Origin: Natronoglycomyces albus
GTDB lineage: Bacteria > Actinomycetota > Actinomycetes > Mycobacteriales > Micromonosporaceae
Direction of reading: 5' to 3'
Assembly: GCF_016925535.1 (NCBI RefSeq)
Contig: NZ_CP070496.1
Coordinates: 1,364,001 to 1,428,000, forward strand
DNA: 64,000 bases
The number at the start of each line of letters is the position of its first letter. Position 1 is the stretch's first letter. Shown piece by piece: positions 17,789 through 26,356 of the stretch. Under the pieces are notes generated by a model. The model was not told the origin of the DNA. It did no database searches and saw only the letters and a list, made by a program, of their open reading frames with translations. The position numbers were made by a program, and so were the translations under genes.

Positions 17789-18943
17789 ATGCGCATCCTC
17801 ATCGCCCCGGACAAATTCGCTGGTACGCTCACCGCCGAGCAAGCCGCAGAGGCGATCGGGCAGGGTTGGCGCCGCAGCCGCCCCGGTGACGAGATCCACA
17901 CGATGCCGTTGGCTGATGGCGGCCCTGGGTTCCTGGCGGCTTTGCACGCTTCCCTCACGAATTCGCATCTGCGCACATTGACGGTTCTTGATCCCCTCGG
18001 CCGCCAGGTGGAGGCCGCGTATCTTCGCCACGGGGAGGCCGCCTACATCGAGGCCGCCGCCGGTGTGGGTCTACATTTGCTGACCGAAGCCGAACGAGAT
18101 CCGCGCCGCGCCACCAGCTTCGGGCTCGGCCAACTCATCGCCGCCGCGATCGACCACGGAGCCCGGCAACTCATCATCGGCCTGGGCGGCACCGCGGTGT
18201 GCGATGGGGGCGCTGGCATGCTCACCGCCTTGGGGCTGACGTTGCGCGATGCGGCCGATCATGTGGTTCCCTACGGCGCTGCCCATCTGATCAACGCGGC
18301 AAGCCTTGACGGGTTTGCGCTACTGCGCGGGGTTGAGATCGTAGCTGCCACGGACGTCGACTCACCTCTACTTGGACCTAGCGGCGCGACCTACATGTTC
18401 GCACCACAAAAGGGCGCGGATGCGGCCGATCTGCCGTTGTTCGAAGCGGGGCTGGCCCGACTGGCGAGCTTGCTACAGGAACTGCCGACCGCGCCTTCGG
18501 GCCTCCTCGGTTGCCCAGGCGGCGGCGCCGCGGGTGGCATAGGCGCGGCCTTGCTTGCGTTGGGAGCCCGGCGCGAGTCTGGGGCCCAGATCGTCTCTGG
18601 CACCCTCGGGCTGCGCTCTGCCATCGAGCAGGCCGATCTTGTTATCACCGGTGAGGGTTCGTTCGATTCGCAGAGCCTGCGAGGAAAAGTCCCGGCCGAA
18701 GTGGCCGCCGAGGCCCGTCGTAGCGGACGCCGTTGTGTGGTCTTGGCGGGCCGCATCGGTACGGAAGCCGAGGACCCCACCGGCGCCCAGGGGACAAGGT
18801 GTCCGGAGAGCAGGTGGCGGGAGGCCGGAGTGAGCGCTGTGTGGTCACTCACCGAACATTTGGGAAGTTCCGAGGCGGCCTGGCATAATGCACAGACAGG
18901 GCTGGTCGAATTGGCCCAACATGTTGCCTCCGACATTGCCTAA
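17789..18943 (+). CDS. Glycerate kinase (GlxK/GarK family)
   Basis: A 384-residue kinase that phosphorylates glycerate, linking glyoxylate or glycerol metabolism to glycolysis. It begins MRILIAPDKFAGTLTA, continues with MPLADGGPGF and has GLGGTAVCDGGAGML and CPGGGAAGGIGAAL, all family signatures. Near the C-terminus is ITGEGSFDSQSLRGK. It is divergent from nadA. The chosen ATG fits both the family N-terminus and the leaderless -10 box. Confidence 0.92.
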   Translation: MRILIAPDKFAGTLTAEQAAEAIGQGWRRSRPGDEIHTMPLADGGPGFLAALHASLTNSHLRTLTVLDPLGRQVEAAYLRHGEAAYIEAAAGVGLHLLTEAERDPRRATSFGLGQLIAAAIDHGARQLIIGLGGTAVCDGGAGMLTALGLTLRDAADHVVPYGAAHLINAASLDGFALLRGVEIVAATDVDSPLLGPSGATYMFAPQKGADAADLPLFEAGLARLASLLQELPTAPSGLLGCPGGGAAGGIGAALLALGARRESGAQIVSGTLGLRSAIEQADLVITGEGSFDSQSLRGKVPAEVAAEARRSGRRCVVLAGRIGTEAEDPTGAQGTRCPESRWREAGVSAVWSLTEHLGSSEAAWHNAQTGLVELAQHVASDIA

Positions 18944-19121
18944 GGCCATTCTGCGCCGCCCCTGCCAGGCGGATAAACCCTTATTGACCTGCGTGGAAGC
19001 CAATTCGATAAGCCTGGGAAACGTGGCGTGGAAGCCACTGAGCCAGGGAATAAGTCAACGGTCCCCAACGTTAGGTACCGTTGAAGAGCCCGACATCCGC
19101 AAAATCAAGGGAGCGAGAGAC

Positions 19122-19496
19122 GTGAGCGCGACTCAGCAGGCGGAAGGTGCGAATACTGAAAGCACCACCGCGATCGGTGTGACACTGACCGACGAAGCCG
19201 CAGTCAAGGTGAAGGCCCTGATCGAACAAGAGGGCCGTGACGATCTGCGTCTCCGCGTGGCTGTGCAGCCTGGCGGCTGCTCCGGACTGCGCTACCAGCT
19301 GTTCTTCGACGAGCGTGACCTCGACGGAGACAAGATTCAATCCTACGACGGTTTCGAAGTCGTGGTCGACCGCATGAGCGTCCCCTACCTGGGCGGCGCC
19401 ACGATCGACTTCGCCGACCGCATCGATGCCCAGGGATTCACGATTGACAACCCGAACGCCTCGGGTTCGTGCGCCTGTGGGGATTCCTTCCACTAG
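19122..19496 (+). CDS. erpA: Iron-sulfur cluster insertion protein (ErpA/HesB family)
   Basis: A 124-residue A-type carrier that delivers Fe-S clusters to apoproteins. The three ligand Cys are in QPGGCSGLRYQLFF and in the C-terminal GSCACGDSF (family CxC). The GTG at 19122 is chosen because AAGGGAGCGAGAG precedes it and the length matches the family; the frame is open far upstream into the glycerate kinase region. Possible clients nearby are NadA and MiaB. Confidence 0.9.
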   Translation: MSATQQAEGANTESTTAIGVTLTDEAAVKVKALIEQEGRDDLRLRVAVQPGGCSGLRYQLFFDERDLDGDKIQSYDGFEVVVDRMSVPYLGGATIDFADRIDAQGFTIDNPNASGSCACGDSFH

Positions 19497-19510
19497 ACTT
19501 CGTATTCAAC

Positions 19511-19540
19511 GCCCGGCCTGGATCTGTCTTGGCCGGGCTT
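19511..19540 (+). terminator. Terminator of erpA
   Basis: GCCCGGCC at 19511-19518 pairs with GGCCGGGC at 19531-19538, followed by a short TTT-like tail. It lies 15 bases after the stop. Confidence 0.65.
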
Positions 19541-19881
19541 TGCCGTGTTCGGGCCTAAACCCGAGGCTCGCTCAGGTGCGTGCTTTCCGCGAAACGGCGC
19601 ATGCGCCTACCAGCCAAGAACGAGCCTGGAAGCACATTCGCCGCCGGTGCAGCCCCCTCGGCGCTGCTCACCTCGGTGAGCTGCGCTGGCGGTGGTCAGC
19701 AGCGGTACTCGAATGGTCTCTCCTGCAACGGACGCCCAACCATTGACCATGGTGCCCGTGCACAGGGGTCCACGTCAGGGGCAGACGGTGAGCTCTCCGG
19801 TGAGAATCGGGGTCCGCACCATCGCCACTGCCGCCACTTTGTGTCCACGGGTCCGCCCACGATCTCTACGGAAGGCCGACA
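19541..19881. other. Gene-free gap
   Basis: No credible gene or RNA seen between the erpA terminator and the PfkB kinase gene; it should contain the kinase promoter. Confidence 0.4.
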
Positions 19882-20883
19882 ATGACGATTGCCGTCACCG
19901 GCTCCATCGCCACTGACCACCTGATGTACTTTCCCGGCCAGTTTCGGTCCCAACTGGCCACCTCCCGGGCCACCTCCTCCAGTACCGACCATTTTTCGCT
20001 CTCCTACGTCGTCGATGACCTCGTCGTGCGGCGTGGGGGAGTGGGCGCGAACATCGCCTACGGCTTGGCTCAATTGGGTTTGGAACCCATTTTGGCTGGC
20101 GCGGTCGGCAAGGACTTCGACGATTCCTTCCGCCCCTACTTGGAAAGCTCTGGGGTCGACTGCCGTCACGTGTACATCTCCCCGACAGCTCACACTGCCC
20201 GCTATGTGTGCACCACGGACGTGGACATGAACCAGATTTCCTCGTTCTACACCGGGGCCACGGCTGAGGCGATTGACATCGACCTGCTTGACATCTCCAA
20301 GCGAGTCGGCGGGCTCGACCTGGTCGTCATCGCCTCCAATGACGCCAGCGCGATGTTGAAGTACGCCGATCAGTGTCGCCATAAGGGCATTGACTACGTG
20401 GTCGACATCGGTTCTCAGGTCTCACAACTAGACGACGAGCAAGTCTCGCGTTTGATCACAGGAGCGACATACCTGTTCGTCAACGAACACGAAAGGGCGC
20501 TGTTGCAGTCCAAGACTGGCTTGGACTTGGAAGGCCTGATGCAGCGAGTGCGGGTGTTGGTGACGACTCGTGGCAAGGACGGGGTGGAAATGCAGGGGCG
20601 CGGCATTGACCGCGTTACCGTACCGATTGCCCGCGAGATTCGGGTTTATGACCCCACTGGGGTGGGGAATGGATTCACCGCGGGGTTTATCGCAGGACTG
20701 TCGTGGGGGGTGTCCTTGCGGCGAGCGGCCGAATTTGGCAGCCTCCTGGCGACTTTGGTGCTGGAGTCTGTTGGCACTCAGGAGTACGCGGTGGAGCCGG
20801 TGTCGTTCGTGCGGCGATTGGATGAGTCCTATGGCCCGGCCTGCGCGGCCGAGGCTAGTGCCCGGCTCACGCCGGAGGGTTAG
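19882..20883 (+). CDS. PfkB-family carbohydrate/adenosine kinase with altered catalytic motif
   Basis: A 333-residue ribokinase-fold protein resembling actinobacterial adenosine kinase. N-terminal MTIAVTGSIATDHLM and the sugar-site block RRGGVGANIAYGLAQLG are normal. The C-terminal anion-hole/base motif, usually DPTGAGD or DPTGVGD, reads DPTGVGNGFTAGF, so the Asp that serves as general base is Asn (codon AAT near 20665). The enzyme may be inactive, altered, or act as a sensor. A GGAAGG ribosome site precedes the ATG. It converges on the tusA-like gene with two bases between stops. Confidence 0.85.
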   Translation: MTIAVTGSIATDHLMYFPGQFRSQLATSRATSSSTDHFSLSYVVDDLVVRRGGVGANIAYGLAQLGLEPILAGAVGKDFDDSFRPYLESSGVDCRHVYISPTAHTARYVCTTDVDMNQISSFYTGATAEAIDIDLLDISKRVGGLDLVVIASNDASAMLKYADQCRHKGIDYVVDIGSQVSQLDDEQVSRLITGATYLFVNEHERALLQSKTGLDLEGLMQRVRVLVTTRGKDGVEMQGRGIDRVTVPIAREIRVYDPTGVGNGFTAGFIAGLSWGVSLRRAAEFGSLLATLVLESVGTQEYAVEPVSFVRRLDESYGPACAAEASARLTPEG

Positions 20884-20885
20884 CC

Positions 20886-21104
20886 TCACCGTTGGGTCAC
20901 GGTATAGACCACGTGATCCTCGGCGTCGACCGCCGACACCAGTTCCGCAGACCGCATTCGGCACCAAGCCGGGATGTCGACCCTTGCCGCGGGGTCGTCG
21001 GCGAGCAGTCGCACGGTTGTCTGTGGCGGAGCGTCCTTGAGCCGCTTTGCTAGGCCAATGACCGGTAGCGGGCAGCGTTTTCCGCGATAGTCGAGCGTTT
21101 CCAC
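20886..21104 (-). CDS. TusA/SirA-like sulfur carrier protein
   Basis: A 72-residue protein with the YRGKRCPLPVIGLAKRL motif; the Cys of the CPxP signature carries the persulfide in TusA proteins. A second Cys is in WCRM. The GTG at 21104 lies seven bases after CATAAT, so the mRNA is probably leaderless. A cysteine desulfurase is encoded upstream on the same strand, which is a likely sulfur donor; this pairing recurs in actinobacteria. Confidence 0.85.
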   Translation of the reverse strand: METLDYRGKRCPLPVIGLAKRLKDAPPQTTVRLLADDPAARVDIPAWCRMRSAELVSAVDAEDHVVYTVTQR

Positions 21105-21111
21105 AAAGGTA

Positions 21112-21117
21112 ATTATG
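21112..21117 (-). promoter_or_regulatory. -10 box of a leaderless TusA-like transcript
   Basis: Minus-strand CATAAT (one base from TATAAT) ends seven bases before the GTG at 21104. Confidence 0.5.
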
Positions 21118-21463
21118 GCCTACGGCAACGCCACGGGGTGGCGTCTAGGGCATCTGCCTTGCCCTGGCGGTGGCCTGACAGTGGCATAACTTGGAGAACA
21201 CTCACCTCATGTGTTGCACCTTGGTGACTCGTCAGCCCCATGGTCCCCACTGGTCACTAAACCGCAGAGGGCGTATCAGCGGACAAAACGCACACGGTAG
21301 GCTCATTCCAGGCAAGTGGCCAACAACTCTTGCTCGGGCCTCTTGGCTGACCGGTGACGACGCGATGGGCGATTCGATACCGCGTAGGCCCTCGGATGAG
21401 GCACAGACTTCTTTCTCAGAGCTGGAGACAGCTCACGGGGAGTGGACGGACTTGGTGGGGCTT
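21118..21463. other. Gap between the TusA-like and cysteine desulfurase genes
   Basis: No gene recognised. A CGCCAC-GGG-GTGGCG hairpin near 21130-21145 and a longer imperfect repeat GAGTGGACG/CGTCCACTC that overlaps the desulfurase 3' end may be termination signals. Confidence 0.35.
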
Positions 21464-22597
21464 TCAGAGTTCGTCCACTCCCGCCTCAATTCTCAGCCTC
21501 CGCACCGATTCGGCGGTCACAGCGAGGAACCGGTCGACCTCTTCTTGAGTCACCCCCGGATGTAGCGAGACGCGGATGTTTCCGTGCGAGAGCGCCCCCA
21601 TTGCCTCCAGCACATGTGAGGGTCGCAGCTGGGAGGACGTGCATGCCGATCCCGACGACACGGCGAAACTTTCCCGGTTGAGCTCGTGCAGCAGCGCTTC
21701 CCCATCCACGTACAGACTGGAAAAAGTCACGATATGTGCCGCGCGCTCCTCGGGGTGCCCCACGACCTGCGTATCCGGGATGAGAGTGGTGACCTGTTCG
21801 CGAATGTGGGACGTCAGGCTTCGCATGCGCTCCACGTCGGGCCCCTGAGTGGCCCGCACCGCCCGCAACGAGGCCGCCGCAGCGACCGCCGCCGGAATAT
21901 CGACTGAGCCCAGGTCGCGATCCGATGGTGAATCGTCGCCCGGCCACGGATTGCGCCACCGGGTCCCGCGCCGCACCACGAGCACCCCGCAGCCGGGCAG
22001 TGACCCCCATTTGCGTGGGCTTGCCGCCGCCAACGCCCAGGGCGCGGCTGGCAACGCCTCAACTGGCGCCGAGGCGGCCGCGTCGACCAACACCGGTACT
22101 CCAGCCGCGGCTGCGACCACCTCGTCGATGGGTTGCCGCGTGCCAACTTCATGGTTGACCGATTGCACCGCCACCAAAGCCGCCTTCGGCACAGATGAGC
22201 TCAGCTCATCCACATCGACCCGCCCGTATCGGTCGACCCCGATCTGGGCAACGGAACCGCCCGATTGGGAATGCCACGCCGCCGCATGCAGTACCGATGA
22301 GTGTTCGACCGCACTGTGGGCGAACAGGTCACGTTGCGGGCGCGCCCGCAACACGCCCAGTGATCCGCTGTGTACCGCATGTGTGCCCGAATGTGTGAAA
22401 ACGACCTCATCTGAGAGAACGCCCAGGGATTCGGCCAAGGACTCGCGGGCCGCGTCCAAAAGCATCCGCGCCTTCCGGCCATCGGAGTACAGTCGGCGTG
22501 GATCAGCCCAGCCGTCGGTCAAAGCCGCAGCATAAGCCTGACTAGCGGTCGGGTGGATGGGAGCGGCCGTGGCGGCGTCGAAATAGGTTGGGTGCAC
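21464..22597 (-). CDS. Cysteine desulfurase, class V PLP aminotransferase fold
   Basis: A 377-residue PLP enzyme. It begins HPTYFDAATAAPIHP, has the PLP Lys in SPRKWGSLPG and the catalytic Cys loop SSGSACTSSQLRPSHVL followed by IRVSLHPG, as in IscS/NifS. It takes sulfur from cysteine and probably passes it to the neighbouring TusA-like protein. The GTG at 22597 is chosen since TACATT lies six bases upstream; a GTG nine codons earlier is the alternative. The usual HK dipeptide at the PLP site is RK, a mild deviation. Confidence 0.88.
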   Translation of the reverse strand: MHPTYFDAATAAPIHPTASQAYAAALTDGWADPRRLYSDGRKARMLLDAARESLAESLGVLSDEVVFTHSGTHAVHSGSLGVLRARPQRDLFAHSAVEHSSVLHAAAWHSQSGGSVAQIGVDRYGRVDVDELSSSVPKAALVAVQSVNHEVGTRQPIDEVVAAAAGVPVLVDAAASAPVEALPAAPWALAAASPRKWGSLPGCGVLVVRRGTRWRNPWPGDDSPSDRDLGSVDIPAAVAAAASLRAVRATQGPDVERMRSLTSHIREQVTTLIPDTQVVGHPEERAAHIVTFSSLYVDGEALLHELNRESFAVSSGSACTSSQLRPSHVLEAMGALSHGNIRVSLHPGVTQEEVDRFLAVTAESVRRLRIEAGVDEL

Positions 22598-22603
22598 GTC
22601 TTT

Positions 22604-22609
22604 AATGTA
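22604..22609 (-). promoter_or_regulatory. -10 box of a leaderless cysteine desulfurase transcript
   Basis: Minus-strand TACATT ends six bases before GTG 22597. Confidence 0.45.
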
Positions 22610-22787
22610 GAAGACACCGGGCACGAATACTGCCCCCCTGCCTCACGGGGCCAACTTCGACCAGTAGGCTCTGAATCGTCGCGTCAGCGCGACACTCCTT
22701 GCCCTATGCCACCGCCAGTGGCACCGAGGCAGCCCGATCAAGATGAGGGCTCGTTCAGGAGCACCTCCACGGTACGCCCGAGATCGT

Positions 22788-22803
22788 GTCTACATTGGTA
22801 GAC
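22788..22803. promoter_or_regulatory. Small palindrome over a -10 box upstream of ctaC
   Basis: GTCTAC-ATTG-GTAGAC is a perfect palindrome that overlaps a plus-strand TACATT about 90 bases before the ctaC start. It may be the ctaC promoter with an operator. Confidence 0.35.
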
Positions 22804-22893
22804 TTCCTCGCTGGCGGCTTGCGGAGGCAACTCTGGGCGCAGCCTCGTACCCGGATACTAATTAAGAACTAGTGCCAAGAAAGGCTTGAGCAG

Positions 22894-23793
22894 GTGGTCG
22901 GAAAACCGTCCCGAGCGGCGCGAAGTCGCGCCCGCCGCAGCATCGGTCTCCTAGGCATCGGCGCACTGCTGCCCTTGGTGCTCAGCGGATGCAGTCTCGA
23001 AGAAGCGTTCCACCTTGGGTGGCCGCGCACTCAGCCCACGGACCAGTCCGAAATGATGATGGACCTGTGGATCGGGGCCGTCATCGCTGCGCTGGCCGTC
23101 GGTGCGATCGTGTGGGGACTTACCTTCTGGTGCGTCGTCCGATACAAGAAGAAGGACGATTCGCTTCCGGTTCAGACTAAGTACAATCTTCCTGCGGAAA
23201 TCTCCTTCACCGGTATTCCGTTTGTCATGATCGCGGTGCTGTTCTTCTACACCGTGGTGGTGCAAGACGAGGTCAATCGGATGGAAGAGAACCCGGACAC
23301 CACGATCACTGTGACTGCCTTCAAGTGGAACTGGGAGTTCGGCTACGACCGCGAAGACGCCGCCGGAGAGCAGATCACCACGACTGGTAACAGCAATTAC
23401 ATCCCCATCGTCGTGGTCCCCAATGACTCGCGCGTGGAGTTCTTCCAGACCTCACCGGATGTCATCCACTCTTTCTGGGTGCCGGACCTGCTGTTTAAGC
23501 GGGACGTGATCCCCGGTGAGGGCCAGGAAAACGCGTGGCAGGCCGACTTCCACACTGAGGGCACCTTCGTGGGCCGCTGTGCGGAACTGTGCGGTGCCTA
23601 CCACTCGATGATGAACTTCGAGATGCGTGTGGTCTCGCCCGATGAGTTCGAGGCGTACCTAGACAATCGTGCTGAGGGTATGAGCAGCCCCGAGGCGCTC
23701 GAAGCGATCGGCCACGAGCCGTACGCTGTCACCACTGTTCCATTTGACACCCGGCCTGACTCCGGTCAGCCCAGCGGCGACGAGGGGAACTAG
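22894..23793 (+). CDS. ctaC: Cytochrome c oxidase subunit II (lipoprotein)
   Basis: A 299-residue subunit of the aa3 oxidase. A signal sequence ends in the lipobox VLSGC near residue 33. Two membrane helices follow (about residues 60-85 and 105-125), then the CuA cupredoxin domain with VIHSFWVPDLLFKRD and the binuclear copper motif CAELCGAYHSMMNFEM. GTG 22894 has a GAAAGG site. It is followed after two bases by ctaF. Subunit I (ctaD) and III are not in the window. Confidence 0.95.
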   Translation: MVGKPSRAARSRARRSIGLLGIGALLPLVLSGCSLEEAFHLGWPRTQPTDQSEMMMDLWIGAVIAALAVGAIVWGLTFWCVVRYKKKDDSLPVQTKYNLPAEISFTGIPFVMIAVLFFYTVVVQDEVNRMEENPDTTITVTAFKWNWEFGYDREDAAGEQITTTGNSNYIPIVVVPNDSRVEFFQTSPDVIHSFWVPDLLFKRDVIPGEGQENAWQADFHTEGTFVGRCAELCGAYHSMMNFEMRVVSPDEFEAYLDNRAEGMSSPEALEAIGHEPYAVTTVPFDTRPDSGQPSGDEGN

Positions 23794-23795
23794 CC

Positions 23796-24239
23796 ATGCG
23801 CACAGAACACCGCATGTTCTTCTGGGTCATGATCACCATGTTCCTGTTCGCCGGTATTTACGGCTACTGGACATTGACCGACGACACAGCCGCGTTTGGC
23901 GGCTCTGGTATCGAGTGGGTCGGCTTTGTGGCCCTTCTCCTTTCGGGTCTGCTGTGCGCGATGGTGTGGGCTTATTTCTGGATGGTGTCGCGTCGTATCG
24001 ACGACCGTCCGGAGGACCGCGCTGATGGTGAAATCTCCGATGTCTCCGGCGAGGTGGGTTTTTTCAGCCCTGGTTCCTACTGGCCCTTTGGCATCGCCTT
24101 CTTCGCGATGATCACCGGTTTCGGCGTCGTCTACTGGGTTCCGTGGGTCATGGTCGCCGGCACGGTCGGCATCCTTGGCACCAGTGGCGGCCTCTTGTTC
24201 GAGTACTACACGGGCACGAGAAAGTTTGGGCCCCAGTAG
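23796..24239 (+). CDS. ctaF: Cytochrome c oxidase subunit IV, actinobacterial type
   Basis: A 147-residue protein with four predicted membrane helices and the typical start MRTEHRMFFWVMITMFLF, plus EVGFFSPGSYWPF in the central loop. This accessory subunit is specific to actinobacterial aa3 oxidases in the bc1-aa3 supercomplex. It sits two bases after ctaC, so the two are co-transcribed. Confidence 0.93.
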   Translation: MRTEHRMFFWVMITMFLFAGIYGYWTLTDDTAAFGGSGIEWVGFVALLLSGLLCAMVWAYFWMVSRRIDDRPEDRADGEISDVSGEVGFFSPGSYWPFGIAFFAMITGFGVVYWVPWVMVAGTVGILGTSGGLLFEYYTGTRKFGPQ

Positions 24240-24326
24240 AGGTCCGAACCTTGGGTACAGCGGGCCTCAATTGATGCCCGAGCCTTGGGCGGTTCCCTTG
24301 ACTGGGATTGGCCCTCACATAGCTAT

Positions 24327-24367
24327 CAAAGGTGGGACGAGAAGCAACGCTTCTCGTCCCACCTTTG
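24327..24367. terminator. Bidirectional terminator: 19-bp perfect hairpin
   Basis: CAAAGGTGGGACGAGAAGC (24327-24345) pairs perfectly with 24349-24367 around a 3-base loop, with AAA/TTT at the stem base. It lies between convergent ctaF and the NUDIX gene. Confidence 0.8.
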
Positions 24368-24410
24368 TTGTTGCGGGAGGCCTTGAGGCTTAACTCTGGG
24401 CGAAGCGGCC

Positions 24411-24941
24411 TCAGCGGGGTGGCTCGTCGGCGCGAGGGCCGAGGCCGTAGTAGCGCAGCAGGTTCGCCGTGGAGCGTGTCATCAGAGGCAACTTGTCGAC
24501 TGGGTGCCAAGCCACGTCCCACACCTCAGAGCCGTCTACGGCCAGTTGAGTGGTTTCCGGGTCGCGTTCGAGCGTGAAGACGTTGTCGACCCACCGGCCG
24601 TGAGTGTGGACCACGGCGTTTGGGGTGGCGGGCTTTAGCTCCTGGAGCGTGGCTTCGATGCCGGATTCTTCGTGTAGTTCCCGACGCGCGGCGTCTATGG
24701 GTTCTTCGCGCCGTTCCATGAGCCCCGCCGGTAGCGTCCAGGCCTTCCCGGGTGGTTGTAGCAGCATGAGCAGGTTGCGATGTTCCTGATCGAACACGAG
24801 CACCACCGAACCCAGCGTGTAAGTGGGGGTCAAGAGCCGTACGAGGCGGCGTTTGACCGGTCGCGGCAGCGAATAGTAGACCCACATAGCGCTCTTGCGC
24901 ACAAAATTCGGACGTCTAGTGCGTACTGGGGGAGAAGTCAC
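24411..24941 (-). CDS. NUDIX hydrolase
   Basis: A 176-residue protein with a full Nudix box GLMERREEPIDAARRELHEE followed by SGI, which binds Mg and hydrolyses a nucleoside diphosphate-linked substrate. N-terminal PRPVKRRLVRLLTPTYTLGS precedes the fold. The GTG at 24941 is six bases after TACAGT (leaderless type). An open frame extends 29 codons upstream without similarity. The substrate is unknown. Confidence 0.85.
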   Translation of the reverse strand: MTSPPVRTRRPNFVRKSAMWVYYSLPRPVKRRLVRLLTPTYTLGSVVLVFDQEHRNLLMLLQPPGKAWTLPAGLMERREEPIDAARRELHEESGIEATLQELKPATPNAVVHTHGRWVDNVFTLERDPETTQLAVDGSEVWDVAWHPVDKLPLMTRSTANLLRYYGLGPRADEPPR

Positions 24942-24947
24942 CGGGCC

Positions 24948-24953
24948 ACTGTA
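24948..24953 (-). promoter_or_regulatory. -10 box of a leaderless NUDIX transcript
   Basis: Minus-strand TACAGT ends six bases before GTG 24941. Confidence 0.5.
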
Positions 24954-25070
24954 CTTGAAGTGGGGCGCGCGCACCGATAGCCCAGAGCCGGGCCGAGAAA
25001 CGGCTTCTCTGCCCCAAAGGAGGGACAACCGCCATCAAACACCAGGTGAGCCCTTTGGCTGCCGCAAAAG

Positions 25071-25478
25071 GTGAGGTGAGTTGGCCGATACGCCGGATTC
25101 TGTCGTGGGTGGCCATCCATCTGGGCGAGCCGTCGCCGACTCGCTCGTGCGGTCTACCCGCGAACTCGGGCGGGCCGCCCTCGAACGTTCGCGTTGAGAT
25201 CTCCCTCGAAGTTCACATCGCGGAAGAGTCTCGTCTTGACCTTGCTCCGGGTGGGGTTTACCGAGCCGACGCCGTCACCGACGCCGCTGGTGGTCTCTTA
25301 CACCACCGTTTCACCCTTACTGATTCCTCGCTTATAAGAAGCCAGGTCAGCGGTCTATTTTCTGTGGCACTATCCCGCAAGTCACCTTGGGTTGCCGTTA
25401 GCAACCACCCTGCCCTATGGAGTCCGGACGTTCCTCGACCGAGATCACGGCCGCGACCACCTAGCCAACTCACCTCAC
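25071..25478 (-). ncRNA. rnpB: RNase P RNA, bacterial type A
   Basis: The minus strand carries the conserved blocks of RNase P RNA in order: GAGGAACGTCCGGACTCC and GGCAGGGTG (about 25437-25405), ACAGAAAATAGACCGC (about 25368-25353), GTAAACCCCACCCGGAGCAA (about 25265-25245), and the 3' ACAGAATCCGGCGTA (about 25101-25087). The ends pair as helix P1: GTGAGGTGAGTTGGC at the 5' end (25478-25464) with its complement at 25085-25071. It is the catalytic subunit that trims tRNA 5' leaders. ORFs in this interval are spurious. Confidence 0.95.
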
Positions 25479-25484
25479 TTGCCT

Positions 25485-25490
25485 ATCGTA
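25485..25490 (-). promoter_or_regulatory. -10 box of rnpB
   Basis: Minus-strand TACGAT ends six bases before the 5' end of helix P1 (25478), which fits a start at that G. The promoter overlaps the region upstream of the divergent permease gene. Confidence 0.55.
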
Positions 25491-25503
25491 AGCTGACGAC
25501 CCG

Positions 25504-26268
25504 ATGGATGTCATAGTGGTCCTGGTTCTCCTCGCCGCCGGAGTGGGAGCTGGAATGGTCAATGCCCTTGCAGGCGGGGGTTCTCTCATCAGCTACCCAG
25601 CGTTGTTGGCTGTGGGTGTCCCACCCATTTCCGCGAACGTCACTAACTCGGTGTCCGTGGCTCCGGGTTACGTCGGAAGCGTCATTGGCAGCCGCTCCCA
25701 GCTCAAAGGGCAGCGACAGCGCATCATCAAACTCATCCCGACCGCCTGCTTGGGCGCGTTGGCGGGGACGGCGTTGCTTTTGACAACGCCACCGTCGCTA
25801 TTCGAGGCGATCGTGCCGTTCCTGATCATTACCGCCGCCATCCTCATGGCCCTGGGCCCGACTCTCAACCGGCTCCTAGCCTCCCAAGCGGACGCCCAGG
25901 GGGAACATCCGGTCCTCATCCACGTTCTCATCGCTCTCGCGTGCGTCTATGGCGGCTACTTCTTGTCGGCGATCGGCTTGGTCGTTATGGCCTTTCTGGC
26001 CATTTGTGTAAACGACAGCCTGCCACGCATGACAGCCCTCAAGAACATCATCACCATGTGCATTGGCCTCATCGCCGCCACCGTCTATAGCCTGTTGGCG
26101 TCCGTGGAGTGGACAGCTGTCATGGCGTTGGTCCCCGCCACCTTGTTGGGTGGCTGGCTAGGTGCGAAATTGGGGCCTCGGTTGCCGCAAAAGCCGCTGC
26201 GATGGGTGATCATCGCCTACGGGCTCACCGTCGGCATTATTCTCTTGGTGAGGTACTGGTGGATGTAG
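25504..26268 (+). CDS. TauE/SafE family sulfite exporter-like permease
   Basis: A 254-residue protein of about eight membrane helices. The first repeat has GAGMVNALAGGGSLISYPALL and the N-x-T-N-S-V-S motif (ISANVTNSVSVAPGYVGS) of the family; the second repeat has GGYFLSAIGLVVMAF. Members move sulfite, sulfoacetate or other anions, and many are unassigned. It is divergent from rnpB with about 25 bases between. No sulfur gene is adjacent, so the substrate is not given. Confidence 0.85.
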   Translation: MDVIVVLVLLAAGVGAGMVNALAGGGSLISYPALLAVGVPPISANVTNSVSVAPGYVGSVIGSRSQLKGQRQRIIKLIPTACLGALAGTALLLTTPPSLFEAIVPFLIITAAILMALGPTLNRLLASQADAQGEHPVLIHVLIALACVYGGYFLSAIGLVVMAFLAICVNDSLPRMTALKNIITMCIGLIAATVYSLLASVEWTAVMALVPATLLGGWLGAKLGPRLPQKPLRWVIIAYGLTVGIILLVRYWWM

Positions 26269-26356
26269 CCGCCTGCCTGGCTATGTGTTCGAAAGCGGCG
26301 CGAGACACAGAGCGCGCACCGTGGCCACTGGCGCGTTTCTAAGGAAGGATGGGGTC

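Noticed and set aside
25046-25516. A 156-codon plus-strand ORF and a minus-strand ORF at 25258-25473
   Set aside because: Both lie over the rnpB gene, whose conserved RNA blocks are clear on the minus strand.
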